DNA of 64,000 nt, from the NCBI GenBank assembly GCA_024641945.1, contig JAHECD010000003.1, forward strand, positions 1-64,000. Direction: 5' to 3'. This document shows, piece after piece, positions 35,228 to 45,400 of the stretch. Every line of letters starts with the position of its first letter. The stretch's first letter is position 1. A program made the translations under genes and the position numbers. The notes under the pieces were generated by a model that was not told where the DNA came from, did no database searches, and saw only the letters and a list, made by a program, of their open reading frames with translations. Origin of the DNA: Rubrivivax sp. (GTDB lineage: Bacteria; Pseudomonadota; Gammaproteobacteria; Burkholderiales; Burkholderiaceae_C).

Positions 35228-35354
35228 CACGTCACGAGGCGCCGGCGGTTCGGCGCGGCCTGGGTGGGTGGTGTGTGCATGACTGCAGCGTAGCGCGACC
35301 ACGGCTGCGGTGCACTACCCCTCGCGCACGCACATGCCGGCCGACTACGCTCGC

Positions 35355-36086
35355 TCATCCCAGCGTCTCGGCGATTTGCGCACGCAGCGCCTGCGCCAGG
35401 GCACGCCGATCGGCATGCGCCGTGCCCTGCGCCGGCAGCACCGACAGCCGCACACGCAGGCCGTCGGCGCAGGCCAGCATCCACAAACTGCCGGCGATGG
35501 TGGTGTCGCCGACGAACTGCGCGGCCGCGCTGATGGCGGCGGTCGAGTCGGAGAACCGGATCGCCACAGGCTGCACCGGGGTCGCGGTGGCGATCGCCGC
35601 CTGGAGCAGGTTCGCATGGAAGGGCAGCAGGGTGTGGCCGTCGGCCGTCGTGCCTTCGGGGAAGACCGCGACCGTGTCGCCGGCCTGCAGCGCTTCGGCC
35701 ATCTGGTGCACGACCCGCATCGCATCGCGCCGGCGTTCGCGCTCGATGTACAGCGTGCCCCCGGCGCCGACCAGCCGGCCGATCAACGGCCAACGCTGTA
35801 CATCGGCCTTGGACACGAACCGGGCCTCGGGGCACACCGAATGAATCGACATGATGTCGATCCAGGACACGTGGTTCGACACGACGAGCTTCGCGCCGGG
35901 GCGAAAGGCCCCTTGCACGTCGAGGCGCAAACCCAGAAGGCGCAGCGTGCCAGCCGACCACCAGCGCACACGCTCGTGCCGCTGCGCCCGGCCGAGCGAC
36001 GGGAATAGCAGCAGCACGATGGCCAGGCCGTGCAGGCCGTGCAGCACCACGCGCAGGAGACGCCACGCGGCGCGCAGCCGGCGCAT
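35355..36086 (-). CDS. 1-acyl-sn-glycerol-3-phosphate acyltransferase (PlsC-like)
   Basis: A 243-residue membrane-bound acyltransferase with an N-terminal helix (about residues 13-29) and the family motifs NHVSWID (H72, D77) and FPEGTT (142-147). It probably acylates lysophosphatidate, or another lyso-lipid. Its ATG overlaps the pyrX stop as TGATG, so it is the last gene of the pyr operon. The link to pyrimidine genes may only be shared growth-rate control. Start [10 protein letters not shown] at 36086. Confidence 0.88.
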   Translation of the reverse strand: MRRLRAAWRLLRVVLHGLHGLAIVLLLFPSLGRAQRHERVRWWSAGTLRLLGLRLDVQGAFRPGAKLVVSNHVSWIDIMSIHSVCPEARFVSKADVQRWPLIGRLVGAGGTLYIERERRRDAMRVVHQMAEALQAGDTVAVFPEGTTADGHTLLPFHANLLQAAIATATPVQPVAIRFSDSTAAISAAAQFVGDTTIAGSLWMLACADGLRVRLSVLPAQGTAHADRRALAQALRAQIAETLG

Positions 36087-37414
36087 CACCCCGCGTCGGA
36101 TACCGACGTGTGTGCGACCGTACCGGCGACCAGTGTGGCGCGCACCCGTCCCGGCAACTCGAAGCCGCCATGTTCGAAACCGAACGGCGTGTGTTTGCCC
36201 TGACTCAGCAGCGCCTCCGGCGTCACGGTCCAGCGCGCCGCGGGGTCGAACACGCACACGTCGCCCACGCCGCCTTCGACGAGCCTGCCGGCGCTCGCGG
36301 CCAGCGAACCCAGCGCCTGCCCGAGCACCCGCACCGGCCCGCAGGTCACCACCGACAGCGCGCGCTGCAGCCCCGCGTCACCGCGGATGTCGTCGCCGCC
36401 CCACTTGAGCGCCAGACTCAACAGCAGTTCGAGCCCGGTGGCGCCGGGCGTGGCCTCGGCAAACGGCAGGTTCTTCTCGTCGGTGCCGACCGGCATGTGG
36501 TCGCTCACCAGGGCGTCGATGGTGCCGTCGGCCAGCCCCGCGCGCAGCGCGTCGCGGTCGCGCGCCTGGCGCAATGGCGGCGTGACGCGCATCGCGGCGT
36601 CGAAGTAGCCGATGTCCATATCGGTGAGATGCAGCGAATTGATGCTCACGTCCGCCGTCACCGGCAGGCCCTCGGCCTTGGCCACGCGCACCAGGGCCAC
36701 GCCGGCGGCGCTCGACAGACGGCACAGGTGCACGCGTGCGCCGGTGCCCCGCACGAGTTCGAAGATCGTATGCAGCGCGACGGTCTCGGCCGCCACCGGC
36801 ACGCCGGACAACCCAAGCCGCGTGGCGATGGCGCCGCTCGCGGCGACGCCGTGGCCGAGCCAGCGGTCCTGCGGGCGCAGCCACACCGTGTAGCCATAGG
36901 TCGACGCATATTGCAGCGCGCGCTGCAGCACCAGCGTGTCGGCGACGGCCTCCTCGGCTTGCGAGAAGCCCACGCAGCCGGCCTCGGTGAGTTCGGCCAT
37001 CTCGGTGAGCGCCTCGCCCTTGAGCCCGCGTGTCAGCGCGCCGAGCGGGAACAGGCGGCACCGGCTCAACTTGCGCGCCCGGAACTTGAGCATCTCCACC
37101 AGGCCCGGCTCGTCGAGCGTGGGGTCGGTGTCCGGCGGGCACACGAGACTCGTCACGCCGCCGGCCGCGGCCGCGTTGAGCTCGCTCTCGAGCATGCCTT
37201 CGTGCTCGAGGCCGGGCTCGCGCAGGCGCGCCGCCAGGTCCACGAGGCCCGGCGCGACGATGCACCCGGCGGCATCGATCGTCCGATCGGCGTGGAAATC
37301 GCCGCCCACGGCACCGATGATCACGATGCGGCCGGCCGCGATGGCCACGTCGGTGCGCTCGTCGCGCCCGGTCGCCGGGTCGACGACACGGCCGTTCCTG
37401 ATGACGATCTTCAT
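36086..37414 (-). CDS. pyrX: dihydroorotase homologue without catalytic histidines (PyrX)
   Basis: A 442-residue dihydroorotase-family protein. The metal motif DxHxHxREPG reads [10 protein letters not shown] (residues 59-68), so both zinc-binding histidines are replaced, by A61 and R63, while [11 protein letters not shown] near the C-terminal third is kept. In Pseudomonas and relatives such inactive homologues, called PyrC' or PyrX, are needed to assemble active aspartate transcarbamoylase with PyrB. The gene overlaps pyrB by 4 bases (ATGA), in line with that role. A separate active dihydroorotase must be encoded elsewhere. Confidence 0.92.
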   Translation of the reverse strand: MKIVIRNGRVVDPATGRDERTDVAIAAGRIVIIGAVGGDFHADRTIDAAGCIVAPGLVDLAARLREPGLEHEGMLESELNAAAAGGVTSLVCPPDTDPTLDEPGLVEMLKFRARKLSRCRLFPLGALTRGLKGEALTEMAELTEAGCVGFSQAEEAVADTLVLQRALQYASTYGYTVWLRPQDRWLGHGVAASGAIATRLGLSGVPVAAETVALHTIFELVRGTGARVHLCRLSSAAGVALVRVAKAEGLPVTADVSINSLHLTDMDIGYFDAAMRVTPPLRQARDRDALRAGLADGTIDALVSDHMPVGTDEKNLPFAEATPGATGLELLLSLALKWGGDDIRGDAGLQRALSVVTCGPVRVLGQALGSLAASAGRLVEGGVGDVCVFDPAARWTVTPEALLSQGKHTPFGFEHGGFELPGRVRATLVAGTVAHTSVSDAG

Positions 37415-38373
37415 GCCTCGTTCCCCGCGATGATCGACATCACTGCCATGCGCACCGCGATGCCGAACGTCACCTGCGGCAGGATCACGCTGTGGTTACC
37501 GTCGGCCACGGCAGAGTCGATCTCCACGCCGCGGTTGATCGGGCCGGGGTGCATGACGATGGCGTCCGGATGGGCCAGCGCCAGCTTCTCGGGCGTGAGC
37601 CCGAAGCTCTTGGCGAACTCGCCCGCGCTGGGCAGCATCGCGCCGCTCATGCGCTCGTTCTGCAGGCGCAGCATGATGATCACGTCGGCGCCGCGAATGC
37701 CCTCGGCCATGTCGTGGCACACCCGCACCCCCATCTCGCGCAGGTCGCCCGGCACCAGCGTCTTCGGGCCGACGACGCGGATTTCGGGCACGCCCAGCGT
37801 GGTCAGCGCGTGGATGTCGGAGCGCGCCACGCGCGAATGCACGATGTCGCCGACGATCGCCACCGTGAGCTGCGTGAAATCCTTCTTGTAGTGGCGGATC
37901 GTGTACATGTCGAGCAGCCCCTGCGTGGGGTGCGAGTGGCGGCCGTCGCCGGCATTCACCACGTGCACGTGCGGCGCGCAATGCTGCGAGATCAGGTAGG
38001 GCGCGCCGCTCTCGGAGTGGCGCACGACGAACATGTCGGCATGCATCGCGGACAGGTTGGCGATCGTGTCGAGCAGGCTCTCTCCCTTGGCCGTGCTCGA
38101 ACGTGCGATGTCGAGGTTGATGACGTCGGCGCTCAGGCGCTTGGCGGCGATCTCGAACGTGGTTCGTGTACGCGTGCTGTTCTCGAAGAACAGGTTGAAC
38201 ACGCTCTTGCCGCGCAGCAGCGGCACCTTCTTGACGTCGCGCTCGTTCACGCTCAGGAAGGTGCCCGCGGTATCGAGGATCTGCGTCACGACGGCCTGCG
38301 GCAGGCCCTCGATCGACAGCAGGTGGATCAGCTCCCCGTGTTTGTTGAGCTGCGGATTCCGTCTGGACAGCAT
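37411..38373 (-). CDS. pyrB: aspartate carbamoyltransferase
   Basis: A 320-residue catalytic subunit of the first committed step of pyrimidine synthesis. The carbamoyl-phosphate motif [13 protein letters not shown] is near residue 65, and [17 protein letters not shown] and [12 protein letters not shown] are intact. The start is taken at ATG 38373 ([19 protein letters not shown]), sharing one base with the pyrR stop; a GTG one codon earlier is also possible. It should form a dodecamer-like complex with PyrX. Confidence 0.96.
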   Translation of the reverse strand: MLSRRNPQLNKHGELIHLLSIEGLPQAVVTQILDTAGTFLSVNERDVKKVPLLRGKSVFNLFFENSTRTRTTFEIAAKRLSADVINLDIARSSTAKGESLLDTIANLSAMHADMFVVRHSESGAPYLISQHCAPHVHVVNAGDGRHSHPTQGLLDMYTIRHYKKDFTQLTVAIVGDIVHSRVARSDIHALTTLGVPEIRVVGPKTLVPGDLREMGVRVCHDMAEGIRGADVIIMLRLQNERMSGAMLPSAGEFAKSFGLTPEKLALAHPDAIVMHPGPINRGVEIDSAVADGNHSVILPQVTFGIAVRMAVMSIIAGNEA

Positions 38374-38870
38374 CACGTGAGTGCCTCGACCTCGAAGGTG
38401 AACAGCCCGCCGGGGTCGCGCGCCAGCGACAGGCGCTGGTTGGACGGCAGCTCGATCGTTGCTGCGGCGTAGGCGGCGGCGATGGGCAGTTCGCGCCCGC
38501 CGCGGTCCACCAGCACGGCCAGTGCCACGCTGGCGGGTCGGCCGAAATCGTAAAGCTCGTTCACCGCGGCGCGGATGGTGCGCCCAGTGAACAGCACGTC
38601 GTCGACGAGCACGATGTGCTGCCCGTCGACGGCAAACGGCAAGCTCGTCGCATCAGTGGCCGACGACAGCCCGCGCGAGCCGAAGTCGTCGCGGTGCAGC
38701 GTGCTCGAGATCACGCCATGGGTGCCGGGCAGATGCAGGTCGTTCTGCAGCCGCTCGGCCAGCCACGCGCCGCCCGACCAGACCCCCACCAGCACGGCAC
38801 CTTCGGGCATCAGGGCACGCACGCCTTTGCGCAGGTCGGCGTACAGCGATTCGGCGTCAAGGTTCAGCAT
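38373..38870 (-). CDS. pyrR: PyrR bifunctional regulator / uracil phosphoribosyltransferase
   Basis: A 165-residue phosphoribosyltransferase-fold protein with the PRPP loop [18 protein letters not shown]. PyrR binds pyr mRNA in Bacillus to control attenuation, or acts as a uracil phosphoribosyltransferase; the RNA-binding role in proteobacteria is not well established. No clear attenuator was seen upstream, since pyrR overlaps ruvX by 14 bases. It directly precedes pyrB. Confidence 0.93.
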   Translation of the reverse strand: MLNLDAESLYADLRKGVRALMPEGAVLVGVWSGGAWLAERLQNDLHLPGTHGVISSTLHRDDFGSRGLSSATDATSLPFAVDGQHIVLVDDVLFTGRTIRAAVNELYDFGRPASVALAVLVDRGGRELPIAAAYAAATIELPSNQRLSLARDPGGLFTFEVEALT

Positions 38871-39336
38871 CGTCGTCGTCCAGGCTCCGGAAATACTGTT
38901 CGAGGATCAGCGCGGCAGCCGCGGCGTCGGCATCGGGTGCGCCCATGGCCAGCGCCTCGGTGGTCGTGTAGCGCTCGTCCACCTCGTGCACCGGCAGCCC
39001 GAAACGGCCGTGCAGCTGGCGCGCAAAACGCTGCGCGCGGCGTGTATTGTCGTGTGGCGCCCCGTCGGGATGGAACGGCACCCCGACGACCAGCGCGTCG
39101 GGCTGCCACTCGGCCACGAGGGCGGCAATGGAGGCAAAACGGGCGTCACCCTCGGCCGCCAGTGTCTTGAGCGGCCATGCCGACTTGAGCAACGTGTTTC
39201 CGGTGGCAACGCCCACGCGGCGGGTGCCGTAGTCGAAACAAAGGAAGGACTGCACGCGGGGCCGGGGAACGCCCGGTGGGTTCACGCCGCCGCCCCATGC
39301 GTCGACCGCCCGCACTTCGTCACGCGTGGCCTGCAT
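38857..39336 (-). CDS. ruvX: RuvX/YqgF family nuclease-like protein
   Basis: A 159-residue RNase H-fold protein with FDYGTRRVGVATGN near residue 35, VVGVPFHPDGAPHDNT, and VDERYTTTEA with the conserved acidic residue. It is thought to process the 5' end of pre-16S rRNA. The start at 39336 overlaps the algH stop; a GTG at 39255 (before SFLCFDYG) would give the shorter, standard N-terminus and cannot be excluded. It lies between algH and pyrR, a common order. Confidence 0.92.
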   Translation of the reverse strand: MQATRDEVRAVDAWGGGVNPPGVPRPRVQSFLCFDYGTRRVGVATGNTLLKSAWPLKTLAAEGDARFASIAALVAEWQPDALVVGVPFHPDGAPHDNTRRAQRFARQLHGRFGLPVHEVDERYTTTEALAMGAPDADAAAAALILEQYFRSLDDDDAEP

Positions 39337-39904
39337 CCGTACTCAGCATGCGCGGGTCGATGCCCAGCAACGACAGTGCGCGGTCGTAGCGCTGCTCGCA
39401 CGGCGTATCGAAGATCACGGCCGGATCGGCGTCCACCGTCAACCAGCCGTTGCGGCCGAGTTCGTCCTCGAGCTGCCCGGCCGACCAGCCGCTGTAGCCC
39501 AGCGTGACGAGCACTCGCTTCGGGCCGGCGCCATTCGACATCGCCTCCAGCACGTCCTTGCTCGTCGTCATCTCCAGACCGCCCCCGGGGATGACGAGGG
39601 TGGAGGTGTACGGGCTCGCGTTCATGCCGGTGGTCTCGTGCAGCACGAAGCCGCGCTCGGTCTGCACCGGCCCGCCGAAATACACCGGCTGCTCCGCCAG
39701 TTCTTCGCGATCGAGCGACAGCTCGACCTTCTCGAACAGGCTCTTCAGCTTGATGTCGATCGGCTTGTTGATGACCAGCCCGAGCGCACCCTTTTCGTTG
39801 TGCTCGCACATGTAGACCACGCTGCGCGCGAAGTTGTCGTCCGCCATGCCGGGCATGGCAATCAGGAACTGGTTTGTCAGGTTGATCTGCTCGCCGGTGG
39901 ACAT
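39320..39904 (-). CDS. algH: YqgE/AlgH family protein
   Basis: A 194-residue protein with the family marks NQFLIAMPGMADDNFARSVVYMCEHN, GALGLVINKP and LGYSGWSAGQLEDEL. AlgH was first linked to alginate control in Pseudomonas, but its biochemical role is unknown. A TAGAAT box read on the minus strand (39911-39916) ends six bases before the ATG, so the message may be leaderless. It heads the algH-ruvX-pyrR-pyrB-pyrX-acyltransferase run. Confidence 0.94.
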   Translation of the reverse strand: MSTGEQINLTNQFLIAMPGMADDNFARSVVYMCEHNEKGALGLVINKPIDIKLKSLFEKVELSLDREELAEQPVYFGGPVQTERGFVLHETTGMNASPYTSTLVIPGGGLEMTTSKDVLEAMSNGAGPKRVLVTLGYSGWSAGQLEDELGRNGWLTVDADPAVIFDTPCEQRYDRALSLLGIDPRMLSTDAGHA

Positions 39905-39938
39905 GCCGGAATTCTATTCCGCGGCGACACTAGGGCCC

Positions 39939-41435
39939 GTGCAACGACCTCCCGCTCCCAAGTCCCTCGGCAGTGCGCTCGTGTGGCTGCGCCGCGACCT
40001 GCGCACCGACGACCACGCGGCGCTGTACCACGCGCTGCGCAGTGCCGGCCGCGTCTGGTGCGCCTTCGTCTTCGACCGCGCGATCCTCGACCCCCTGCCG
40101 CGCGCCGACCGGCGGGTGGAATTCATCCGCGACAGCCTCGCCGGCCTGGATGCCGCACTGCAAGCGCTGGCGCTGTCGCATGGTGTCGAAGGGGCCGGGC
40201 TGATCGTCCGCCATGGCCTGGCGGTGGACGAGATCCCGGCGCTGGCCACGCAACTCGGCGTGCAGGCGGTATTTGCCAACCACGACGACGAGCCGCAGGC
40301 GATCGCGCGCGACGTGCAGGTGCGCGGGCGCCTCGCCGAAGCCGGTGTCGTGCTGCATACCAGCAAGGACCACGTGATCTTCGAGCGCTCCGAGGTGCTT
40401 ACCGGTGCCGGCACGCCTTATGGCGTCTTCACGCCGTACAAGAACGCCTGGCTGAAGAAGCTCGACGACTACTTCATGCGCGCCTACCCGGTGGCCCACC
40501 ACGCCGCGGCGTTGGCGCCGCTGCCCGCGGGCGTGGCCGGCGGCGTGCCCGCGCTGCAGCAGATCGACTTCGAGCGCACCAACCTGCATACGCTGCGCCT
40601 GCCCAGCGGCAGCGCCGGGGCGCAGGAACTGCTGGCCGAATTCGTCGACGAACGCATCGACCGCTACGACCAGGCGCGTGACTTCCCCGCCGTCAAGGGG
40701 CCGAGCTATCTCAGCACGCACCTGCGCTTCGGCACGGTATCGATCCGGCAACTGGTGCGCGAGGCCTGGCAACGCACGCAGGCCGGTTCGCGCGGCGCCG
40801 AGGTCTGGCTGTCCGAGCTGGTCTGGCGCGACTTCTACCACCAGGTGCTGCACCACTACCCGCATGTCGTGGGCGGCGCCTTCAAGCCCGCCTACGACCG
40901 CATCAGGTGGGAGAAGGGCAAACATGCCGACGCCCTGTTCGCCGCCTGGTGCGAAGGCCGCACCGGCTACCCGCTGGTGGACGCGGCGATGCACCAGATC
41001 AACCAGACCGGTTATATGCACAACCGGCTGCGCATGGTGGTGGCCAGCTTCCTGACCAAGGACCTCGGGATCGACTGGCGTCGTGGCGAGGCCTACTTTG
41101 CGACGCACCTGAACGATTTCGACCTCGCCGCCAACAACGGCGGCTGGCAGTGGGCCGCCTCGACGGGGTGCGATGCACAACCGTACTTCCGCATCTTCAA
41201 CCCGGTGAGCCAGAGCGAACGTTTCGACGCCGGCGGCAGGTTCATCCGCCGCTACCTGCCGCAGCTCGCCGACCTGCCCGACAAGGCGATCCATGCACCG
41301 TGGCTGGCACGGCCGCTCGAACTGGAATCGGCACGGGTCTCGCTCGGCACGAACTACCCGTTGCCGGTGGTGGCGCACGACGAAGCGCGCGCACGCACGC
41401 TCGAGCGTTATGCCGTCGTGAAAGCGGCCGGCTGA
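39939..41435 (+). CDS. phrB: deoxyribodipyrimidine photolyase
   Basis: About 498 residues, a class I CPD photolyase of the cryptochrome/photolyase family. It repairs UV-induced pyrimidine dimers using light and FAD. Visible motifs: ALVWLRRDLRTDDHAAL at the start (antenna domain), LSELVWRDFYHQVLHHYP, and NGGWQWAASTGCDAQPYFRIFNP in the FAD domain. The GTG at 39939 is preferred because the alternative ATG at 39903 overlaps the divergent algH start; either is possible. No light-response regulator was seen next to it. Confidence 0.93.
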   Translation: MQRPPAPKSLGSALVWLRRDLRTDDHAALYHALRSAGRVWCAFVFDRAILDPLPRADRRVEFIRDSLAGLDAALQALALSHGVEGAGLIVRHGLAVDEIPALATQLGVQAVFANHDDEPQAIARDVQVRGRLAEAGVVLHTSKDHVIFERSEVLTGAGTPYGVFTPYKNAWLKKLDDYFMRAYPVAHHAAALAPLPAGVAGGVPALQQIDFERTNLHTLRLPSGSAGAQELLAEFVDERIDRYDQARDFPAVKGPSYLSTHLRFGTVSIRQLVREAWQRTQAGSRGAEVWLSELVWRDFYHQVLHHYPHVVGGAFKPAYDRIRWEKGKHADALFAAWCEGRTGYPLVDAAMHQINQTGYMHNRLRMVVASFLTKDLGIDWRRGEAYFATHLNDFDLAANNGGWQWAASTGCDAQPYFRIFNPVSQSERFDAGGRFIRRYLPQLADLPDKAIHAPWLARPLELESARVSLGTNYPLPVVAHDEARARTLERYAVVKAAG

Positions 41436-41450
41436 CGCAACGGGTGCCGC

Positions 41451-42488
41451 TCAGCCGCCGGCGTCACCCACGAAGCGCGCCACGAGTGGTGCGTAACGCA
41501 GCGGCCACGCACGCAGCAGGCTGTCATCGCCCACGAAGACGCTGCGCAGGAAGGCAAAAGACAAGGCCTTCGTCGCCGCCTTGAGCTTCGGATTCAAATC
41601 GACGCCGCCGGTGCCCGGCCGGTCGGTGAAGACGCTGTGCGAGCCGCCCTCGAAGACTGCCAGCAGCTTGCGCGGCCCCGCGGTGGCGTCGAAGACCGCC
41701 ACGCGGTCGGCGGCGGCGCTGTAATAACCGGGGATGCGGATCACGTCGTCGGTGGCCGTGATGTGCAGCGTGGGCACCGTCACGCCATCGAGAACACGGC
41801 GCGGATCGGTCTCGCCATAGAAGGGCGGCGCGGAAATCACGATCGCCGCCTTGATGCGCGGGTCGCGCAGGTCGAGCACGCGACCGCCACGCTGCACGTG
41901 GGCGCCGGCCGCCAGCAGCGTGGTGTTGGCCCCGTACGAATGCCCCGCCGCGACGATGCGCGTGGCGTCGATGCGCACGCCGGCGGCGTCCGCCAGCAGT
42001 TGGTCGAGTGCAAAGCTCAGGTCGCGCACGCGGTCGATGGCCTCGTGGTCCTGGGCAGCCTCGTGCAGGCGGCCGACGAGCGACAGCGGGTTGCCGAACC
42101 ACAGGCTGCGGTCGCTGCCCACATGTTGCAGGTGCAGGCTCGCCACGCCCTGGCCCGCCCAATGGCGGCCCAGATAACTGTAGCCCGCGCGCGAGCCGCC
42201 GATGCCGTGCGAGAAGACCACCAGCGGCACGGGATGGGCGGCCGTGGCCCCGGCGGGGAGGTACAGCCGCACGGGCACCGCGCGCTGGCGGACCGGGTCG
42301 ACCCAATCGAAGTCCTGGATCGTGAAGGCCGCCTCGGCCTCGTGGCCGGCACGGGACGACTCCACTTCGGGCGCGTCGACGGCCCGCGCGGCCTGGGTCA
42401 AGCCCGGCGATGCAACAGCGGCAGCGAGCAGCGCCAGCATGCAGACCGTTCGGCGCGAAAGGCCTGGCGCGTGTATCCGACGTGTCAT
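41451..42488 (-). CDS. secreted alpha/beta hydrolase at the end of the efflux operon
   Basis: A 345-residue exported hydrolase. The signal peptide is about residues 1-36, with an RR pair before the hydrophobic core (LSRRTVCMLALLAAA), which could be Tat- or Sec-type. The oxyanion segment FSHGIGG (92-98) and nucleophile elbow GHSYG (S184) resemble platelet-activating-factor acetylhydrolase or dienelactone hydrolase relatives, and a late GGSHSVF gives the likely catalytic histidine. The ATG overlaps the stop of the RND pump gene (ATGA), so it is translated with the pump. The substrate is unknown; an ester or lactone toxic compound also handled by the pump is a reasonable guess. Confidence 0.85.
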   Translation of the reverse strand: MTRRIHAPGLSRRTVCMLALLAAAVASPGLTQAARAVDAPEVESSRAGHEAEAAFTIQDFDWVDPVRQRAVPVRLYLPAGATAAHPVPLVVFSHGIGGSRAGYSYLGRHWAGQGVASLHLQHVGSDRSLWFGNPLSLVGRLHEAAQDHEAIDRVRDLSFALDQLLADAAGVRIDATRIVAAGHSYGANTTLLAAGAHVQRGGRVLDLRDPRIKAAIVISAPPFYGETDPRRVLDGVTVPTLHITATDDVIRIPGYYSAAADRVAVFDATAGPRKLLAVFEGGSHSVFTDRPGTGGVDLNPKLKAATKALSFAFLRSVFVGDDSLLRAWPLRYAPLVARFVGDAGG

Positions 42489-45400
42489 GTTCGGCCCTCC
42501 TTCGGGGAAATCGGGGGAATCGGCGCGACCACCGGCGCGGGCGGTGTCGGCGCCGCCTTCTGCGCCGCCGCACGGCGCCGGAACGGCCGGCTCGCCAGCT
42601 GCTCCGCGTCGTCGACGAACGTGAACAGCACCGGGATCACGAGCAGGCTCAGGAAGGTGGAGGTGATGAGACCGCCGATCACCACGATCGCCATCGGCGA
42701 GCGGAAGCTCGGGTCGACACCGATGCCCAGCGCGATCGGCATCATGCCCGCGGCCATGGCGATGGTGGTCATGACGATCGGGCGCGCGCGTTTGCTGCAG
42801 GCGTCGAGGATCGCGTCCCAGCGGTTCAGCCCATGTTCGCGCCGCGCGAGCACGACATAGTCGATGAGCAGGATCGAGTTCTTCGTCGCGATGCCCATCA
42901 GCATGATGAGGCCGATCATCGAAGGCATCGAGATCGCCGTGTGCGTGATGAAGAGGGCGAGAAACGCACCCGGCACCGACAGCACCAGCGCTCCCAGGAT
43001 CGTCACCGGCTGGATGAAATCCTTGAACAGCAGCACCAGCACGATGTAGATGCACAGCACCCCCGTCAGCATGGCCAGGCCGAAGCTCTGGAAAAGCTCG
43101 TTCATCGCCTCGGCGTCGCCCACGGCGGTGACCGAGATGCCGGGCGGCAGGTTCTTCAGGCTCGGCAGCGCCAGCGCCGTCTGCTCGACCTCGCCGAGCG
43201 GCTGGCCGTTGAGCTCGAGCTCGAAATTGATGTTGCGCATGCGGTCGTAGCGGTCGATCTGGGCCGGCCCGCTGTCGATGCCGATCGTGGCCACGCTGGA
43301 CAGCGGCACCGGCCCGCGCGCGCCAGGCACCGGCAGGCGCGACAGCAGGTCGAGATCGCCGCGCGCATCGGCACGCAGGCGCACGACGACCGGCACCTGG
43401 CGCTGGCTCAGGTTGAGCTTGGGCAGCGCCTGGTCGTAGTCGCCCGAGGTGGCCACCCGCAACGTGTCGGCGATCGCGGCCGAGGTCACGCCCAGGTCGG
43501 CCGCCCGCGCGCTGTCGGGGCGCACGATGAGTTCCGGACGCACGAGGCTCGAGCTCGACGTGACGTTGCCGATGCCTGGGATGCCGCGCAGTTCGCGCTC
43601 CACGAGCCGGCCGTGCTCGGCCAGCACGCGGCCGTCCTCGCCGGCGAGCACGAGCACATACTTCTCCGACGACCCACCGAAGCCGACCTTCACGCGCGCG
43701 CCAGGTATCGCCGCCACGGCCTCGCGCAACTGGGCCTCGATCTGCTGCTTCTTCAGGCCCGGGCGCTGTTGGCGCGGCGTCATGTTGATCGTCAACGTGG
43801 CCTTGCGTACCTCGGCCGCACCGCCGGGCGCAAACGGGTCGCTGCCGGTCGCGCCGCCCCCGATCGCCGTGTAGACGAGCTTGACGTGGGGGTTCTTCTG
43901 CACCGCCACGCGCGCCTGCTCCGCCGCTGCGTAGGTCTGCTCGAAGGTGCTGCCCGGCGGCAGCGTCACCATGACCTGGGTCTGGTTCAGGTCGTCCGGC
44001 GGGATGAACCCGGTCGGCAGCAGCGGCACGAGCCCGAGCGAGCCCCCGAAGAATACGGCCGCCGCCAGCATCGTGAGCACGCGGTGCTTCAGGCACCAGG
44101 CCGCCCAGCCCCCATAGGTGCTGAGCCAGCGCGGCGTGTGGTATCCCGACTTCGGCGGCTTCAGGATGTAGGCCGCCATCATCGGCGTGAGCATGCGCGC
44201 GACGACGAGCGAGAAGAAGACGGCGATCGCCGCGGTCCAGCCGAACTGGACGAAGAACTTGCCGGGCACGCCGGCCATGAAGGCCGTCGGCAGGAAGACC
44301 GCGATCAGCGTGAAGGTGGTGGCGATGACCGCCAGGCCGATCTCGTCGGCCGCTTCCATGGCCGCCGCGTACGGCGTCTTGCCCATGCGCAGGTGGCGCA
44401 TGATGTTTTCGATCTCGACGATCGCGTCGTCGACCAGGATCCCGACCACGAGCGACAGGCTGAGCAGCGTGACGACGTTGATCGTGAAGCCGAAGACATA
44501 GTGCATCACCGCAAACGACGGGATCACGCTCAGCGGCAGCGCCGTCGCGGCGACGAGCGTGGCGCGCCAGTCGCGCAGGAAGAGCCACACCACCAGCACC
44601 GCGAGCGCGGCGCCCTCGTACAGCAGCGCCATCGAGCCTTCGTAGTTCTCCTGCACCGGGTCGACGAAATTGAACGCCTCGACGATCTGGATGTCCGGAT
44701 GCGCGGCCTCGAGCCTGCCAAGCTCGGCACGCACGCCGGCCGCGGTATCGACCTCGCCCGCGCCGAGCGAACGCACGATCTCGAAGCCGACCACCGGCTT
44801 GCCATCGAGCAGCGCGGCGCTGCGCCGCTCGGCCACGGTGTCGGCCACCGTCGCCACCTGGTCGAGGCGGATGCGCCGGCCATCCGACAGCGCGATCTCC
44901 ATGCGCCCGAGTTCGGCGGCCGTCTGCACGGTGGCAATGGTGCGCACCGACTGCTCGGCGCCACCGACGTCGACCCGCCCGCCCGCGGCTTCCTGCTGCA
45001 CCGCGCGCAACTGACGCGAGATGTCGGCCGCCGTGGCATTCAGTGACAACAGGCGCGCCGGGTCGAGCTCGACGGCGACCTCGCGTGTGACGCCACCCAC
45101 CCGCGAGACGGCGCCGACACCGCGCACGCTGAGCATGGCCTTGGCCACCGTGTTGTCGACGAACCAGCTCAGCGCCTCGTCGTCCATGCGTGTGGAGGCC
45201 ACGGTGTAGGTGAGGATCGGCGCCCCCGCCAGATTGACGCGGGCGATGACCGGGTCGCGCAGGTCGCCGGGCAGGTCGGAGCGGATGCGCGAGATCGCAT
45301 CACGAACGTCGTCCACGGCCTCCTGCGTGGGCTTCTCGAGGCGGAATTCCACCGTGATGGTGGCCGTGCCGTCCTGCACCGTGGTGTAGATGTGCTTGAT

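Noticed and set aside
41451-44588. Apparent 1045-codon protein ending in the alpha/beta hydrolase
   Set aside because: The upstream 700 codons are an out-of-frame shadow of the RND gene; the real hydrolase starts at 42488 with a signal peptide.
42410-45046. Open frame of 878 codons on the plus strand across the RND pump
   Set aside because: Antisense to a full-length RND transporter and rich in Arg, His, Asp and Gln with no domain.
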